This document shows, one piece after another, positions 35,077 through 43,443 of a stretch of 64,000 bases of DNA; position 1 is the first letter of the stretch; each line of letters starts with the position of its first letter. The stretch spans positions 958,001 through 1,022,000 of the forward strand of contig NZ_CP092334.1 in assembly GCF_018595685.2 (NCBI RefSeq). The letters run 5' to 3'. The notes beneath the pieces are model-generated. The model did not search any database, was not told the origin of the DNA, and saw nothing but the letters and a program-made list of their open reading frames with translations. Source of the DNA: Flavihumibacter rivuli (GTDB lineage Bacteria; Bacteroidota; Bacteroidia; Chitinophagales; Chitinophagaceae). Both the position numbers and the translations under genes were made by a program.

Positions 35077-36612
35077 TCAGGTGAAATCCTCACTGTCAAA
35101 ATCTTCCTCGCGCATCCCGGAATTACCAAGGTTGACCATTGAGCCGATCAGGTCCTTGAACTCGATCTTGTTATCGATGATCTTTTTGCTGATAAGGGAA
35201 TAAGCAGCCAACCCATGCAGGACAAACTCCATGAGTAAGGCAGTTTCCTGATCATTTGCCTTAGGATAATATTTCTTCACCAGTGCATGCAATCCATCTA
35301 CCTGGTATAGCCTTAATTGCTTGTCCTTATCGGCCAGGGAGAGGAAAAGGTCGATTGCATGGCCATTATCGAACCACCTGATCACCGGCTTGTAGGGGTT
35401 TTCTTCCTCTTTCATGGATTCTTTACCCGTGCTCCTGCGTTTCTTGAAAGTATCCGGATTGGGGAAATATTGCACGAACTGACTCCTGATCGATTTGTCC
35501 AGCAAATTCATGGCTACCTGGAAGGGGCCTTCCTGTTCACCTTCGTAAACCAATTCAATCTTTCCCGTAATGGAAGGAATAATACCCACCAGGTCGCTCA
35601 CCCATACCTGGGTTTTCTTCTCCTTATTCAATAATGCCCTTCTTTCCGCCGCACTTACGGCATTCTCAAAGGCACTGATCGTGAGGCGGGCAGAAACGCC
35701 GCTTTTCTTATCTACATATTCGTTATTCCTCGCTTCAAATGCAACCTGTTCGATCAACCTTCTTACCAGGTCACTTATGTCCACCAGTTTGCCCTGGGCT
35801 TCAGGTATCTCCGCTTCCTGTTCCGTGATGGCAAGGGCATGCTCCAGCGATTTGGGATAATGGGTGAGGATCTGGCTTTCTATCCTGTCCTTCAAGGGGG
35901 TTACTATAGAACCACGGTTCGTATAATCTTCGGGGTTAGCAGTGAAGACGAAGAGGATATCCAATGGCATCCTTAGTTTGAAGCCCCTGATCTGGATATC
36001 GCCTTCTTCCAGGATGTTGAAAAGGGACACCTGGATCCTGGCCTGCAAATCCGGGATCTCGTTGATGACGAAGATACCCCTGTTGCTACGGGGAATGATA
36101 CCATAGTGGATCACTTCCTCATCGGCAAAACTCAGCCTCAGGTTAGCCGCCTTGATGGGGTCAATATCACCTATGAGGTCAGCAACACTCACATCTGGTG
36201 TAGCCAGCTTTTCACCATAACGCTCGGAGCGGTGTACCCAATGGATGGGTGTTTCATCACCATGCCTGGCGATCAGGTCGCGGGCATGTTTGGAAATGGG
36301 CTGCAGGGGATCGTCATTGATCTCGCTGCCATCCACGATAGGTATATATTCATCCAGCAGGTTCACCATTTGCCTGGCCATCCTGGTCTTGGCCTGGCCC
36401 CTTAAACCAAGGAAAAGGATATTATGGCGGCTCAGTAAAGCCCTTTCGGTATCGGGAATAACCGTGTCTTCGTAACCAATGATCCCTTCAAAACACTGCT
36501 CACCGGACCTTAGCCGTTGAAGCAGGTTTTGCCTGATCTCCTCCTTTACAGACCGTGATTGATAACCTGATGATTTTAACTGGCCTAATGTTTTTATTTT
36601 TTTGATATCCAT
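35077..36612 (-). CDS. MoxR/magnesium-chelatase-like AAA+ ATPase
   Basis: 511 residues. Walker A is LGLRGQAKTRMA (GxxGxxKT), Walker B-like GIFVINEIPDL holds the Asn-Glu variant, and FVFTANPEDYTNRG with LKDRIESQILTHYP gives sensor 1 and the arginine finger region. This resembles BchI/ChlI and MoxR ATPases, which remodel protein partners together with a VWA-domain protein. A VWA gene is indeed 56 bp upstream on the same strand. C-terminal residues 390-511 are helical and charged. The target of the pair is unknown. Confidence 0.83.
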   Translation of the reverse strand: MDIKKIKTLGQLKSSGYQSRSVKEEIRQNLLQRLRSGEQCFEGIIGYEDTVIPDTERALLSRHNILFLGLRGQAKTRMARQMVNLLDEYIPIVDGSEINDDPLQPISKHARDLIARHGDETPIHWVHRSERYGEKLATPDVSVADLIGDIDPIKAANLRLSFADEEVIHYGIIPRSNRGIFVINEIPDLQARIQVSLFNILEEGDIQIRGFKLRMPLDILFVFTANPEDYTNRGSIVTPLKDRIESQILTHYPKSLEHALAITEQEAEIPEAQGKLVDISDLVRRLIEQVAFEARNNEYVDKKSGVSARLTISAFENAVSAAERRALLNKEKKTQVWVSDLVGIIPSITGKIELVYEGEQEGPFQVAMNLLDKSIRSQFVQYFPNPDTFKKRRSTGKESMKEEENPYKPVIRWFDNGHAIDLFLSLADKDKQLRLYQVDGLHALVKKYYPKANDQETALLMEFVLHGLAAYSLISKKIIDNKIEFKDLIGSMVNLGNSGMREEDFDSEDFT

Positions 36613-36668
36613 TGATTTGTTGCTATTTACCTGATGATTTAAATCGCATATTCATTTACGTTAGACTA

Positions 36669-37766
36669 TCAATAAAAGGTCTTTCTTTTGCCACTTTCGA
36701 AATCCCTGAAGATAAAAGCACCTAAATGGTCCAGTGAGGCAAAGAATGCCTTGCCCTGGTTGGTTTCGGTGAACTCATTTACAAAACGTTGCAGGTAGGG
36801 ATCTGAAGCGATCATGAAAGTGGTGATCGGGATCTTCAGCTTCTTGCACTGTGCTGCAAGGTTCAGGCACCGGGTAGTGATCTTCCTGTCCAGGCCAAAA
36901 CTATTCTTGTAATATCGCTTGCCTACCTTCAGGCAGGTAGGTTTCCCATCGGTGATCATAAAGATCTGTTTGTTGGGATTCCGTCTTCTTCTAAGGATAT
37001 CCATGGCTAATTCGAGACCGGCTACCGTATTGGTATGGTAAGGGCCTACCTGTAAATAGGGCAGGTCCTTGATCTCCACGGGCCAGGCATCATTACCAAA
37101 CACTACAATATCGAGGGTGTCCTTCGGGTATTTGGTGGTGATCAATTCGCTGAGGGCCATGGCTACCTTCTTGGCCGGGGTGATCCTGTCCTCCCCATAA
37201 AGGATCATGGAATGTGAAATATCGATCATCAATACCGTTGATGTTTGGGCCTTGAAGTCCGTTTCCCGGATCTGAAGATCGTCTTCCCTCATGGTAAAGG
37301 CATCGATGCCATGGTTGATCTGCGCATTGCGGATGCTTTCTGTAAAATCGATCTGTTCCAGCATATCACCAAACTGGAAAGGCCTTGTTTCCGGATTGAT
37401 CTCATCGCCCATGCCGGGCTTGAAGGTATTGTGGTTGCCTTGCTTGCTCTTCTTCAGTTTGCCGAAGATCTCTTCCAGTGATCGTTTGCGGATGGTCTGT
37501 TCTGTCTTGGGGGTAATCCTGATCTCACCGCTTCCGGCATTTTCATCAATATACCCTTTCTCTTTGAGGTCATCAATGAAATCACCCATACCATACTCCT
37601 GGTCCGTGAGTTCATATTCACGATCAAGGTTATTCAGCCATTGCAAAGCTTCGGCCACATCGCCATTGGTATAGGTCAACAGTTGGATGAACAATTCCAG
37701 CAACTGGTCAAATTTCGTCTTCCCTTCACTATTGGGGTCAAATCCCCTGAAATGAAATCCCTTCAT
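36669..37766 (-). CDS. VWA domain protein paired with a MoxR-like ATPase
   Basis: 365 residues. The C-terminal von Willebrand A domain has the MIDAS sequence MIDISHSM (DxSxS), a later Thr in PYHTNTVAG and an Asp in MITDGKPTC, so metal binding looks complete. The N-terminal 170 residues are helical and charged with a winged-helix-like GYIDENAGSGEIRITPKTEQ. No signal peptide or membrane helix is present, so the protein is cytoplasmic. MoxR-VWA pairs act as chaperone-like machines, by analogy with BchI-BchD or RavA-ViaA. It is the first gene of the pair. Confidence 0.82.
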   Translation of the reverse strand: MKGFHFRGFDPNSEGKTKFDQLLELFIQLLTYTNGDVAEALQWLNNLDREYELTDQEYGMGDFIDDLKEKGYIDENAGSGEIRITPKTEQTIRKRSLEEIFGKLKKSKQGNHNTFKPGMGDEINPETRPFQFGDMLEQIDFTESIRNAQINHGIDAFTMREDDLQIRETDFKAQTSTVLMIDISHSMILYGEDRITPAKKVAMALSELITTKYPKDTLDIVVFGNDAWPVEIKDLPYLQVGPYHTNTVAGLELAMDILRRRRNPNKQIFMITDGKPTCLKVGKRYYKNSFGLDRKITTRCLNLAAQCKKLKIPITTFMIASDPYLQRFVNEFTETNQGKAFFASLDHLGAFIFRDFESGKRKTFY

Positions 37767-37854
37767 ATTGTTTCCTCCTCCATTTCAAATTACGACATAA
37801 AGGACATATTCGCCCATTATCAATTCCCTAACAATTACCAGAACAGATGGTTGT

Positions 37855-37884
37855 AAAAAAAAGCCACCGGCTTGCGGTGGCTTT
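37855..37884 (-). terminator. intrinsic terminator of the DUF2723 gene
   Basis: On the minus strand GCCACCG, loop CAAGC, CGGTGGC pairs over 7 bp with flanking A-T pairs and runs into eight T residues, about 30 nt after the stop codon. Confidence 0.9.
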
Positions 37885-37911
37885 ATGGTAATCATTATCC
37901 GAGTTTTTCCA

Positions 37912-40900
37912 TCAGCGGGGGGAATCCGTGGCTGGCGCAGAATCCTTGGCAGGCCCGATGAGGCCACCACCTTCAATGGAAGGCTGCACCTTGCTGCCCT
38001 TGTATTCCGAATCCAGCATGTTCAGCATTTGCAGCAATTGTTGCGCGCTGGCGATCTCATTCCGCATAGCCTCCTGCTTGGCTTCCGGCAATTGGCTGTA
38101 ATAGGCCAGCTGCTGTTCGAAATCCTTGTGCAGTTCTTTTGATACCTTATCGGCCAGGGTATTGTGACCGGCCTTATAACAGGCTTCAAGGAACTTGAAA
38201 TTGAAATAGTTATGCTGGTTGCTCTTGCTGACCATGGCATAGGGCATATTCACTTCTAGGATCCCTTTATCTGCATAATCGAGCAGTTGTTTGGCCTCGT
38301 CCTTCCTGTTGCGGGAAGCAAGTGCAGCAGCGCCGTCCGCATAGGCAGCCCTGATATTGTTCAGGTGCAGGCGGTTCTGTTCATCAAAGTATACCCCTTT
38401 GATATCGGCGCTTCCGAATCCAAACTTGTTGCGCAATTTGTCTACCATCCAGTCTGTATTCATGCCACTGTTGTTGGCAACAGGAACCAGGCGGTAAGTA
38501 AGGCCATCCTTGCGGACAAAATTGCCGAATCCCAGTTCCGAAGCCGTATAGGCTGCAGTAAAGCAGATCGGGCGCTTCCATTTGTTGGCCGCGATAATAT
38601 TCAGGATGATGAGGTCATTCTTCAGCAGGGTATTCCTGTTCTCATTGATGACCACCGGAACTTCCCTGGCCACACTATCATCCTTGTTCACGGTACCATT
38701 GTTGCGCACCAGTTGCTCATCTACCGGCAATACAAACTTCTTGGCCGGGAGGTAGTTGATAGACTCCCCACCCTGCAGGGCTACCTTGAAGGCGGCATCC
38801 TCACTACCCACCACATTCTTCATCACATCATAGAGGTCATAGAATTTATCCTGGTTCACATCGGGGCGGGGATTGTATACCACGTAGTCGCGGTTGCGGC
38901 CCTGGATCTGCTCAGGGGTCCAGATCACATCGATCGGGTCGCTCTCGTTCACTTTGTAACGCAGCTGGTTGATATACCAGTCGATCCCCAACAGGCTGTT
39001 GTTGATCACCCTGATATCCGGACGGATGCCTTCTACTTCCTGGGCATACCACAAAGGATAGGTATCGTTATCGCCATAGGTGAAGAGGATGGCATTGGGC
39101 GGACAGCTCTCCAGGTAATCCTTGGCGAGGTCACGGGCCAATACTTTCTTGCTCCTGTCATGGTCATCCCATTCCTGGTTGGCCATGATCACCGGAACAG
39201 CCAGCATACATACCGCACCGGCCAGCATGCCGGAAACCTGTTCGTTCATTTTCTTCATCAGCCATTCCCTTACCTGCAAAACACCCAGGCCGATCCAGAT
39301 CGCAAAGGCATAGAAGGAACCCACATAGGCATAGTCACGTTCGCGAGGCTGGTTGCCGGGTTGGTTCAGGTAAAGCACGATCGCAATACCCGTGAAGAAG
39401 AACAGGAGACCTACCACCAGGAAATCGCGGCGGTTAGCGAAATATTGGTAAACCGCTCCCAGGATTCCCAAAAGGAAGGGGAGGAGGAATAGTTTGTTAT
39501 TGGCTTTATTGTGCTTGATGCTATCAGGTAATGCATCCTGGTTGCCCAAACGGGCATTGTCGAGGAAGGATATTCCGGATATCCAGTTACCATCACGCAC
39601 ATTGCCCGGTCCAAAGCCCTGGATATCGTTCTGTTTACCGGCAAAATTCCACATGAAATAACGCCAGTACATCCAGTTCATCTGGTAACCAAAGAAGAAC
39701 TTGATATTATCGGTCATGCTTGGCTTTTCCCCATCGGCCAGGCCCAGCCAGTCGCGGTAGAAGTCCGCATGCCCCTGGTCATTGCTGCCATCCCAAACCC
39801 TTGGGAAGAGCATCTTGTCTTCAGCTGCATAAACAGGCTTTACATCCATACCCACTTCTTCGTACCTGTCTTTCCCCTTGGTGTACTTCATTTTGGTCTC
39901 CTCATAATCCGTAGGGGAAGCGGTAAATACCTGGCCATAGAGCAGGGGGAAATCACCATACTGCTCACGACCCAGGTACCCCACCAGGGAATTGGGGTTG
40001 TCTACATTATACATATCCACGGCAGGGTTGGCATTCGACCTGATCATAGTAGTGATATAGCTGGAATAACCCAACAGCATAAAGATCACGCACCAGATCC
40101 CCAGCCTGAGGAAGTTCCAATGGTTCTTTTTGGCCACCTTCAACCCATAGGCCAGGATAGCAGCGAGCAATACGAAGAAGAAGATGAAGCCGGAGAAGAA
40201 AGGCAGGCCAAAATTGTTGACAAACTTCACATCAAACCAGCCGGCTGTCTTAACCGAATACTGGATCACCACCACCTGCACAAAACCGGTAATGATACAG
40301 CCTATCAGGAAGGCCCAGAAGGTTCCCATGGTGGTGGGTTTGTACCGACGGAAATAATACACCAGTACAATGGCAGGGATGGTCAGCAGGTTCAGGAGGT
40401 GAACACCAATGGACAAACCCATCATGAAAAAGATGAATACGATCCACTTGTCTGCACCTGGTCTGTCGGCCTGGTGCTCCCATTTCAGGATAGCCCAGAA
40501 AACAAGGGCAGTGAACAGGGAGGATAGGGCATATACTTCACCTTCCACAGCGCTGAACCAGAAAGAATCTGAAAAAGTATAGGCAAGGGCACCAACTGCA
40601 CCTGAGGCCATGATGGCAACCAATTGGCTGGCATTGGGCGCAGCATTGTTGGGGCTTACTAGTTTACGGGCGAAATGGGTGATGGTCCAGAAAAGGAAGA
40701 GAATAGTGAAACCCGAGCTAAGGGCACTCATTATGTTAACCCCTATGGCAGGATTATCCCCGCCAAATACCACAACAAACAATCTTCCTAGAAGGACAAA
40801 TAGGGGAGCCCCGGGAGGGTGCGGGATCTGGAGTTTGAAAACACTGGAAATAAACTCACCACAGTCCCATAGGCTGGCAGTGGCTTCCATTGTCATCAGG

Positions 40901-40965
40901 TAAACAGAGCACGCTATGGCGCATACTAACCATCCGACAATGTTGTTCACTTTGTTAAAATTCAT
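37912..40965 (-). CDS. DUF2723 family GT-C glycosyltransferase-like protein
   Basis: 1017 residues. Residues 1-590 contain about a dozen membrane helices. The first loop has ATASLWDCGEFISSVF with acidic D34 and E37, the position of catalytic Asp/Glu in protein O-mannosyltransferase-like GT-C enzymes. Then comes HPPGAPLFVLLGRL. The C-terminal 400 residues are soluble, facing the periplasm, with TFGDNDTYPLWYAQEV and a helical-repeat end. PF11028 (DUF2723) is widespread in Bacteroidota and is linked to protein O-glycosylation. Length is typical. It stands alone with its own terminator and a -7 box. Confidence 0.85.
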   Translation of the reverse strand: MNFNKVNNIVGWLVCAIACSVYLMTMEATASLWDCGEFISSVFKLQIPHPPGAPLFVLLGRLFVVVFGGDNPAIGVNIMSALSSGFTILFLFWTITHFARKLVSPNNAAPNASQLVAIMASGAVGALAYTFSDSFWFSAVEGEVYALSSLFTALVFWAILKWEHQADRPGADKWIVFIFFMMGLSIGVHLLNLLTIPAIVLVYYFRRYKPTTMGTFWAFLIGCIITGFVQVVVIQYSVKTAGWFDVKFVNNFGLPFFSGFIFFFVLLAAILAYGLKVAKKNHWNFLRLGIWCVIFMLLGYSSYITTMIRSNANPAVDMYNVDNPNSLVGYLGREQYGDFPLLYGQVFTASPTDYEETKMKYTKGKDRYEEVGMDVKPVYAAEDKMLFPRVWDGSNDQGHADFYRDWLGLADGEKPSMTDNIKFFFGYQMNWMYWRYFMWNFAGKQNDIQGFGPGNVRDGNWISGISFLDNARLGNQDALPDSIKHNKANNKLFLLPFLLGILGAVYQYFANRRDFLVVGLLFFFTGIAIVLYLNQPGNQPRERDYAYVGSFYAFAIWIGLGVLQVREWLMKKMNEQVSGMLAGAVCMLAVPVIMANQEWDDHDRSKKVLARDLAKDYLESCPPNAILFTYGDNDTYPLWYAQEVEGIRPDIRVINNSLLGIDWYINQLRYKVNESDPIDVIWTPEQIQGRNRDYVVYNPRPDVNQDKFYDLYDVMKNVVGSEDAAFKVALQGGESINYLPAKKFVLPVDEQLVRNNGTVNKDDSVAREVPVVINENRNTLLKNDLIILNIIAANKWKRPICFTAAYTASELGFGNFVRKDGLTYRLVPVANNSGMNTDWMVDKLRNKFGFGSADIKGVYFDEQNRLHLNNIRAAYADGAAALASRNRKDEAKQLLDYADKGILEVNMPYAMVSKSNQHNYFNFKFLEACYKAGHNTLADKVSKELHKDFEQQLAYYSQLPEAKQEAMRNEIASAQQLLQMLNMLDSEYKGSKVQPSIEGGGLIGPAKDSAPATDSPR

Positions 40966-40991
40966 AAAGCATTGGTTTAGTAAAGGCGAAG

Positions 40992-40999
40992 CAAATATA
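40992..40999 (-). promoter_or_regulatory. candidate -7 promoter box of the DUF2723 gene
   Basis: The minus strand reads TATATTTG (TAnnTTTG), 26 nt upstream of the ATG at 40965. No ideal -33 element is seen. Confidence 0.45.
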
Positions 41000-41158
41000 A
41001 GATTCTGGCGTTCCCAATTACAGGGAATAGGCCGATTTTCAGGGAAAGCGCAAAATCTGTTATTACGGTGAATGAAAAGCCATGAAGGAAACTAATTAGG
41101 TTATAGAAATGTGAAAAATTTGGAAGGATGATTTTGTTGCACCTTACCGCGTGAGGCT

Positions 41159-41980
41159 TCATTCAAAAAAGATCTTCACCGTCTGGTAATAGAGTTTGCT
41201 TTGGATATAGGTGTTCTGGGCCTGCTCCAGGTATCCCTGCAGGCCAAACAATCCTGCCGCATTGCCTTTATTGATGGATATTTCCAGGTAACCGGCAGCA
41301 TTGAAAATGGCGAGTTTCTCACCCTCCGGGGCATCGGCATAGCTTTCACTGATCCTGTCGATCACTTCATTACGTTTGAATACAATGGAAAATTTACGGC
41401 CGCGTCGCTGTTCTTCGAACTGTTCACGGGTAATATTCACCACCACGTTCTCAAAATTGTCGATGAAGATGATATGCCCTTCCATCCACTCATCGCTCAA
41501 CCAGGGTTTCAGTGGTTTTTTCTCAATGATCGGGATATCAGGGATGCCAATATCGGTCAGCCTTTTCCCCTCCAGGATATCATTGATGGCCTGTCCAAAG
41601 GTTTTCACACATTCGATCGTGTTCCTGTTCAGTGATTTTGGCAGGGGAAGGCCGATCACCATTTCCGGGCGTTCTTCCAGGATCATGGTGAGCAGTCCAT
41701 TATCGGCACAAAGGAAATACTGGTCATTATGGTAGGCCAGCAACATATGGTCCGGCTTCCTGTCGAAAAGGTTCACCAGGATGATATGGTAACTCTGCGA
41801 AGGGAAATGACGGATGGCGTTTCGGCAAACATAGGCCGCCTGCGGATAGTTAAAAGGAGGCAACTGGTGGGAAATATCCACTAACCGAAAGTCGGGGTTC
41901 ATTTGCATCAACTGCCCCTTGACCGCCCCAACCAGGTAATCCTGTCCGCCTATATCAGATGTAAGGGTTATTAATGCCAT
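41159..41980 (-). CDS. SAM hydroxide adenosyltransferase family protein (DUF62), divergent
   Basis: 273 residues. The fold is recognisable from LTSDIGGQDYLVGAVKGQL, VDISHQLPPFNYPQAAY, CADNGLLTMILEE and the C-terminal FIDNFENVVVNI domain. Members split SAM to adenosine and methionine, or halogenate it (chlorinase/fluorinase). Known enzymes have VDPGVG plus a downstream Arg for the water-activating Asp-Arg-His triad. Here that stretch reads VNLFDRKPDHML, so the Asp is Asn and the loop is different. It may therefore have lost or changed its chemistry. It is a single gene between the DUF2723 and SDR genes, all on the minus strand. Confidence 0.8.
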   Translation of the reverse strand: MALITLTSDIGGQDYLVGAVKGQLMQMNPDFRLVDISHQLPPFNYPQAAYVCRNAIRHFPSQSYHIILVNLFDRKPDHMLLAYHNDQYFLCADNGLLTMILEERPEMVIGLPLPKSLNRNTIECVKTFGQAINDILEGKRLTDIGIPDIPIIEKKPLKPWLSDEWMEGHIIFIDNFENVVVNITREQFEEQRRGRKFSIVFKRNEVIDRISESYADAPEGEKLAIFNAAGYLEISINKGNAAGLFGLQGYLEQAQNTYIQSKLYYQTVKIFFE

Positions 41981-42053
41981 GAAGGGTTAACTACAATATA
42001 TGCAGTAATTAAATATACAATTCAAATGATCTTATCAATGATACCAGGCCAGC

Positions 42054-42863
42054 TTATTTGATCAGCTTTCCTTCCTTGAAGAAAAACTTATGGGTAAGCT
42101 TATCTGTTAAGGCAGGGAAGAAGCGGTTCATGAAAACAGCTCGCTTACCTGTAAACGTTAGCACGAGGGATCGTTTCCTTTTCTCAATGGCACGAAGGAT
42201 ATGGATGGCGCATTCCTCAGCCGACATCATATCGCCTTCATCCATCGGGCTTTCGCCCTGTGCCCTACCTTCCGCGTTCAGGGCGGCATTGCGGATATTG
42301 GAGGTGGTGAAGCCTGGGCTCACCCACATTACATGCACATCCTTATCCAGCATTTCGGTCCGCAAGGCTTCCAGCCAGCCCTGGAGGGCAAACTTGGAGG
42401 CCGAATAGGCGCTCCTTCCAGGCAACCCCCTGTAACCGGCAATGGAGGACACCCCAACAACTATGCCCTTCCTGCTGATGATGGAAGGCAGGGCATACTT
42501 GGTGCAATAAACAGCGCCAAAGAAATTAATATCCATCACCTTCCGGAAGACTTCTGTTTCGGCATCTTCCACCAATGCACGCATGGAGATGCCGGCATTG
42601 TTGATCAGGATATCAATGCCCCCAAAAGTATCAATGGTTGATTCGATGAATTTCCTGCAATCCTCTTCCTTACTCACATCGGCCACAACGGTATGCAACA
42701 GGACCTGCGCATTCTCCATTTGCAGGTTGTAGAGCTTGTCATAATTGCGTCCGCAGGTTGCCACCTTGGCACCCATGGAGATCAATGCATCTACCAGGGC
42801 TTTCCCGATCCCGTCACTTCCCCCGGTGATGGCTACAACTTTATTGGTGAAAAACGTTGACAT
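42054..42863 (-). CDS. SDR family oxidoreductase
   Basis: 269 residues. Classical short-chain dehydrogenase features are ITGGSDGIGKAL (cofactor loop, TGxxxGxG), NNAGIS, the catalytic Ser in GVSSIAG and YSASK. Arg in CGRNYDK after strand 2 suggests NADP(H). A hydrophobic C-terminus resembles retinol-dehydrogenase or 3-ketosphinganine-reductase-like SDRs. The reductase of sphinganine synthesis is a real alternative, because many Bacteroidota make sphingolipids, but nothing nearby supports it. A candidate -7 box (TAGGTTTG, minus strand, 42886-42893) lies 22 nt upstream. Confidence 0.85.
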   Translation of the reverse strand: MSTFFTNKVVAITGGSDGIGKALVDALISMGAKVATCGRNYDKLYNLQMENAQVLLHTVVADVSKEEDCRKFIESTIDTFGGIDILINNAGISMRALVEDAETEVFRKVMDINFFGAVYCTKYALPSIISRKGIVVGVSSIAGYRGLPGRSAYSASKFALQGWLEALRTEMLDKDVHVMWVSPGFTTSNIRNAALNAEGRAQGESPMDEGDMMSAEECAIHILRAIEKRKRSLVLTFTGKRAVFMNRFFPALTDKLTHKFFFKEGKLIK

Positions 42864-43004
42864 ATGAGGCTTAGAATATAAGTCGCAAACCTAGCAAAAA
42901 GAAACCATCGGTTTTCAATACAATCGATTATTCCTCTGTGCAATAGCTCTAATAGGGGAGAACCAAAAAGCCCCGAAAAAAAATCGAAAAACAAAAGAAA
43001 AAAA

Positions 43005-43035
43005 TTTGGTGTCAAAGGTTTTCTCCCTATTTTTG
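43005..43035 (+). promoter_or_regulatory. promoter of the tRNA-Lys pair
   Basis: TTTG (43005-43008), exactly 19 bp, TATTTTTG (43028-43035): a full consensus Bacteroidota promoter. The first tRNA begins 45 nt downstream. The upstream flank is very A-rich. Confidence 0.85.
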
Positions 43036-43080
43036 CACTCCCAAAACAAACGACAACAGTTTGAAGCTCTTATAAAGGTT

Positions 43081-43153
43081 GATTCCGTAGCTCAGTTGGT
43101 AGAGCAATACACTTTTAATGTATGGGTCCTGGGTTCGAGTCCCAGCGGGATCA
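43081..43153 (+). tRNA. tRNA-Lys (anticodon TTT)
   Basis: 73 nt. Acceptor GATTCCG/CGGGATC with one T-G pair and discriminator A. The anticodon loop CTTTTAA gives TTT. The T arm is GGGTTCGAGTCCC. CCA is not encoded. It is identical to the copy at 43233. Confidence 0.97.
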
Positions 43154-43161
43154 CTGGTTTA

Positions 43162-43185
43162 AAGCTTCCGTCAGGAAGCTTTTTT
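43162..43185 (+). terminator. intrinsic terminator between the two tRNA-Lys genes
   Basis: AAGCTTCC, loop GTCA, GGAAGCTT pairs over 8 bp and is followed by a T run. It sits between the two tRNA copies, so the second copy depends on read-through or its own start. Confidence 0.82.
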
Positions 43186-43232
43186 ATTGGAAGCCTTAGT
43201 TCATGCTTAAGGCACCACACCTTTGTAAGGTT

Positions 43233-43305
43233 GATTCCGTAGCTCAGTTGGTAGAGCAATACACTTTTAATGTATGGGTCCTGGGTTCGAGTCCCAGCGG
43301 GATCA
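43233..43305 (+). tRNA. tRNA-Lys (anticodon TTT), second copy
   Basis: All 73 positions are identical to the first copy, and the AAGGTT just before each tRNA is also repeated, as expected after a tandem duplication. Confidence 0.97.
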
Positions 43306-43317
43306 CGAAAACAACCA

Positions 43318-43347
43318 AATCCCCCGGATAATTCCGGGGGATTTTTT
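43318..43347 (+). terminator. intrinsic terminator after the second tRNA-Lys
   Basis: AATCCCCCGGA, loop TAAT, TCCGGGGGATT pairs over 11 bp and is followed by a T run. This is a very strong terminator. Confidence 0.92.
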
Positions 43348-43443
43348 ATTCCGGCAACATGACCATTGCGCACTACATCACTGATCAATGTCATTTAATT
43401 TGACAATCCGCGAAAGCATCTTTGCCAACAAAAGGAATAGGTT

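Noticed and set aside
38287..39492. 401-codon plus-strand ORF
   Set aside because: It lies antisense inside the DUF2723 gene, which has clear family features. The long frame is a by-product of codon use.
39769..40527. 252-codon plus-strand ORF
   Set aside because: Also antisense to the DUF2723 gene. Rich in His and Gln with no recognisable domain.
43092..43394. 100-codon minus-strand ORF across the tRNA-Lys genes
   Set aside because: It is antisense to two tRNAs and its GTRTQDP-type text is a common false ORF opposite tRNA genes.
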